Positions 5,432 through 7,389 of a stretch of 7,389 bases of DNA are shown here, piece by piece. The translations under genes and the position numbers were made by a program. Below the pieces are notes generated by a model, which did no database searches, was not told the origin of the DNA, and was given only the letters and a program-made list of their open reading frames with translations. This stretch comes from Bacillota bacterium (GTDB lineage: Bacteria > Bacillota > Limnochordia > Darwinibacteriales > Darwinibacteriaceae), in the NCBI GenBank assembly GCA_012799115.1, contig JAAZLY010000201.1, positions 1-7,389 on the forward strand, read 5' to 3'. Positions within the stretch are counted from its first letter, which is position 1. Each line of letters begins with the position of its first letter.

Positions 5432-6748
5432 ATGCACGCTGTTGACCTGATTCGAAAGAAACGCGATGGGGAGCGACTGTCCCGTACGGAGTTAGAGTTC
5501 TTGATCGCAGGCTATGTACGTGGGGACATTCCTGATTATCAAATGGCTGCCTGGAACATGGCTGTTTATTTCAGGGGTATGGACCCGGAGGAAATCACAG
5601 ATCTGACCCTGATCATGGCCCAGTCAGGCGACACCCTAGACCTAAGTGCCATCCGGGGGATCAAAGTTGATAAGCATTCCACAGGTGGGGTGGGGGACAC
5701 CACTACGTTGATCGTAGCTCCCTTAGTCGCCAGTCTTGGTGTTCCTGTTGCCAAGATGTCAGGACGAGGACTCGGCCATACGGGTGGAACCGTCGATAAG
5801 CTCGAAAGTATTCCCGGATTCCAAGTAAGCCTAGAACCAGAGCAGTTCGTATCCCAAGTGAACCGAATCGGACTGAGTCTCGTTGGCCAAACCGGGCAAC
5901 TGGCCCCCGCTGACAAACTCCTCTATGCCCTGCGTGATGTTACAGCGACAGTGGAATCGATTCCACTGATTGCCTCATCGATCATGAGCAAGAAAATCGC
6001 AGCTGGAGCAGATGGTTTTGTGCTTGATGTCAAGGTAGGGAAAGGCGCGTTCATGAAGACGGAAGAGGACGCGGTGGAACTAGCTAAGACCATGGTACAA
6101 ATCGGACAGCTCGCAGGTCGAGATACCATGGCTTTGGTGACGGATATGAATCAGCCCTTAGGTCGCGCCATTGGTAACGCCTTAGAGGTGAAGGAAGCTA
6201 TACGTACCCTACGAGGCGAGGGACCTGAGCGTTTGACCGGACTATGTATTGAACTCGCAGTGGAAATGGTGCTGATGGCAGACATTGCCAGCTCAAGGCA
6301 AGAGGCTCGCCAGTCTGTTCTGGAGAGCCTGCGAAGTGGAGACGCTCTGCATAAGCTCCGAGAGTTGATTGAAGCCCAAGGAGGCGATGGAAGAGTAGTT
6401 GATGATCCTAGCATACTCCCTCAGGCGAGCTATACCAAGGATATCCTGGCGGGGCAAAGTGGTTACCTACAGGCTATCGATCCTTTAATAATTGGTATGG
6501 TCGCTATGGAACTAGGGGCAGGACGAGAGCACAAAGACTCAGTTATAGACCTTGCAGTGGGCATCGAGCTCCAGACTGAAGTGGGAGACTATGTCCACGA
6601 CCAAACGGTCTTGGCCAGAATCTATGCCAACGATCAGTCTAAGCTAGAACAGGGTGCTCGCCAGGTTCTCCAGGCCTTTCAGTTCAGTGAGTCACAGCCC
6701 TTGCTACAACCGACCATTTATCGCAAAATCACCGCACAGGAGTTATAA
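5432..6748 (+). CDS. pdp: Pyrimidine-nucleoside phosphorylase
   Basis: Cytoplasmic phosphorylase of 438 residues that splits uridine, deoxyuridine and thymidine with phosphate into the base and (deoxy)ribose 1-phosphate, the substrate of the neighbouring DeoB. The family signature SGRGLGHTGGTVDKLESI begins at S110. Active-site residues known from the thymidine/pyrimidine phosphorylase family are in place: K81, H82, S83 (VDKHSTGGVGD, phosphate loop), R168 (YALRDVT), S183 and K187 (SSIMSKK). Domain order is helical alpha domain (about 1-65), glycosyltransferase-family-3 catalytic domain (about 66-330), and C-terminal alpha/beta domain (about 345-438, containing GYLQAIDP and a glycine-poor end). 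Broad-specificity Pdp is preferred over strict thymidine phosphorylase (DeoA) by lineage and length, but specificity is not proven by sequence. A perfect 20-bp palindrome (5949-5968) overlaps codons 173-179. Bacillus has a purine nucleoside phosphorylase gene next to deoB at this locus; none is seen here. Confidence 0.95.
   Translation: MHAVDLIRKKRDGERLSRTELEFLIAGYVRGDIPDYQMAAWNMAVYFRGMDPEEITDLTLIMAQSGDTLDLSAIRGIKVDKHSTGGVGDTTTLIVAPLVASLGVPVAKMSGRGLGHTGGTVDKLESIPGFQVSLEPEQFVSQVNRIGLSLVGQTGQLAPADKLLYALRDVTATVESIPLIASSIMSKKIAAGADGFVLDVKVGKGAFMKTEEDAVELAKTMVQIGQLAGRDTMALVTDMNQPLGRAIGNALEVKEAIRTLRGEGPERLTGLCIELAVEMVLMADIASSRQEARQSVLESLRSGDALHKLRELIEAQGGDGRVVDDPSILPQASYTKDILAGQSGYLQAIDPLIIGMVAMELGAGREHKDSVIDLAVGIELQTEVGDYVHDQTVLARIYANDQSKLEQGARQVLQAFQFSESQPLLQPTIYRKITAQEL
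5949..5968 (+). repeat. Perfect 20-bp palindrome inside pdp
   Basis: CAGTGGAATC (5949-5958) is followed directly by its exact reverse complement GATTCCACTG (5959-5968), with no spacer. It covers codons T173-L179 in the conserved VESIPLI segment. A shorter inverted repeat, CTCAT/ATGAG, follows at 5974-5988. Symmetry without a loop would fit a dimeric DNA-binding protein better than an RNA hairpin, but no regulator or function is known to me. Confidence 0.5.
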
Positions 6749-6751
6749 AGG

Positions 6752-6787
6752 TCCACCCCACGCCATATTTATGGTAGTGGGGGTGGA
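6752..6787 (+). promoter_or_regulatory. Strong hairpin enclosing the dacF ribosome-binding site
   Basis: The left arm TCCACCCCAC (6752-6761) pairs with GT plus GGGGTGGA (6777-6787, one bulged G in the five-G run). An inner stem CCAT/ATGG (6763-6766 with 6771-6774) closes on loop ATTT. The outer 3' arm contains GGGTGGA (6781-6787), the only plausible ribosome-binding site for GTG 6793. The stem begins 3 bases after the pdp stop. No T-run follows the stem (next bases AGACGG), so it is not a canonical intrinsic terminator. The likely role is blocking independent translation of dacF unless ribosomes finishing pdp open the stem. Confidence 0.6.
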
Positions 6788-6792
6788 AGACG

Positions 6793-7389
6793 GTGAATGG
6801 AAAAGCGCTTCGATGGATGATTGTTCTCCTTTTATGCCTTGCATTTCTAGGAACACAGGCATTGGCTCTAGAGATTGGCGGAAAGGCTTATTACCTAATG
6901 GATCCCTATAGTGGACGCGTATTCTTGGAAGAGAATAGCGACGTAGCACTCCCGGTAGCCAGTCTTTCCAAGCTCATGACTCTTGTCTTGATTCTCGAGG
7001 CAGTCGATCGCGGCGAGATTGGCCTTACTGACCTAGTAACAGCCAGTCCCTTTGCCGCTAGTAAGAGAGGATCAAGGATCTGGCTCGAAGCCGGTGAACA
7101 GCTCACCCTTGAGGAGCTGATCTATGCCATCGCGGTTGGCTCGGCGAATGACGCTGCGGTGGCTGTGGCGGAGTTCATAGCAGGATCTGAGCAAAGCTTT
7201 GTGGAGATCATGGAAACAAAGGCCGCAGAGCTTGGTTTGGAAGTAACCTCCTTTAGGAACTGCACTGGGCTCCCTGAAGATGATGGCTCTAATATGATGA
7301 GCGCCCGAGATGTTGCCACGTTAGTGCAGCATGCTTTGGGCGTTCCCCGTCTCATGGACTATGTGTCGACCTATGAACATACCATGCGA
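6793..7389 (+). CDS. dacF: D-alanyl-D-alanine carboxypeptidase, DacF type (3' end outside window)
   Basis: The first 199 residues of a penicillin-binding, exported DD-carboxypeptidase (peptidase S11), which removes the terminal D-Ala from peptidoglycan stem peptides. A signal peptide is visible: basic start (NGKALR), hydrophobic core WMIVLLLCLAFLG, and probable cleavage after ALA (about residue 25). The catalytic SxxK is S57-L-S-K60 (PVASLSKLMTL), the SxN motif is S117-A-N119 (VGSANDAAVA), and the family segment FRNCTGLPEDDG lies at about 155-166. The KTG motif should lie beyond the window. The start is GTG 6793: an in-frame TAG at 6775 excludes anything longer, and ATG 6817 would lose the basic end of the signal peptide. 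The symbol dacF rests on position after the spoIIM-xerD-deoB cluster; in Bacillus dacF is forespore-expressed and precedes spoIIA. The ribosome-binding site is inside a hairpin. Confidence 0.9.
   Translation, partial: MNGKALRWMIVLLLCLAFLGTQALALEIGGKAYYLMDPYSGRVFLEENSDVALPVASLSKLMTLVLILEAVDRGEIGLTDLVTASPFAASKRGSRIWLEAGEQLTLEELIYAIAVGSANDAAVAVAEFIAGSEQSFVEIMETKAAELGLEVTSFRNCTGLPEDDGSNMMSARDVATLVQHALGVPRLMDYVSTYEHTMR

Noticed and set aside
5566..5916. Minus-strand open frame of 116 codons opposite pdp
   Set aside because: Shadow of the conserved pdp frame; rich in Ser, Pro, Arg and Thr as reverse-strand shadows often are, with no family resemblance.
6752..6787. Reading the pdp/dacF hairpin as a Rho-independent terminator
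   Set aside because: No T-run follows the stem, and its 3' arm is the dacF ribosome-binding site, so a translational role is more likely.
6654..6911. Plus-strand open frame spanning the pdp/dacF junction
   Set aside because: It runs out of frame through the pdp end and the dacF signal-peptide codons; both flanking frames are clearly the real genes.

Overview
The window reads as a stretch of chromosome from an endospore-forming member of the Bacillota (Firmicutes). The evidence is gene content and order. A recognisable spoIIM is followed directly by xerD, deoB, a pyrimidine-nucleoside phosphorylase gene and a dacF-type carboxypeptidase gene. From memory, this resembles the spoIIM-ripX-drm-pupG-dacF neighbourhood of Bacillus and its clostridial counterparts. 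DUF3866 plus an EndoQ/TIGR00375-type gene upstream, and pdp rather than a purine nucleoside phosphorylase after deoB, look more like a clostridial or deep-branching lineage than Bacillus. I cannot name the genus. Base composition looks even, and I see no mobile element, tRNA, rRNA or CRISPR array.

Layout: eight genes, all on the + strand, very tightly packed. (1) Positions 3-803: DUF3866 protein, 5' end cut off by the window. (2) 794-1975: EndoQ-like PHP-domain endonuclease, overlapping gene 1 by 10 bases. (3) 1992-2615: histidine-phosphatase-family enzyme. A 60-base gap follows that holds a sigma-E-like promoter candidate. (4) 2676-3326: spoIIM. (5) 3339-4250: xerD. (6) 4247-5419: deoB, with a 4-base ATGA overlap with xerD. 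(7) 5432-6748: pyrimidine-nucleoside phosphorylase. A 44-base gap is almost filled by a strong hairpin that buries the next ribosome-binding site. (8) 6793 to the window end: dacF-like D-Ala-D-Ala carboxypeptidase, 3' end cut off.

Three themes are combined. SpoIIM (engulfment) and DacF (peptidoglycan trimming) belong to sporulation. DeoB and the pyrimidine phosphorylase turn nucleosides into (deoxy)ribose 5-phosphate for central metabolism. XerD and the EndoQ-like protein act on DNA (dimer resolution; probable repair of deaminated bases). DUF3866 and the phosphatase have no assigned role. No whole new system is evident. The most interesting points are regulatory: the hairpin hiding the dacF ribosome-binding site, the sigma-E-like signal ahead of spoIIM, several long perfect inverted repeats inside coding sequence, and the conserved but unexplained DUF3866/EndoQ pair.
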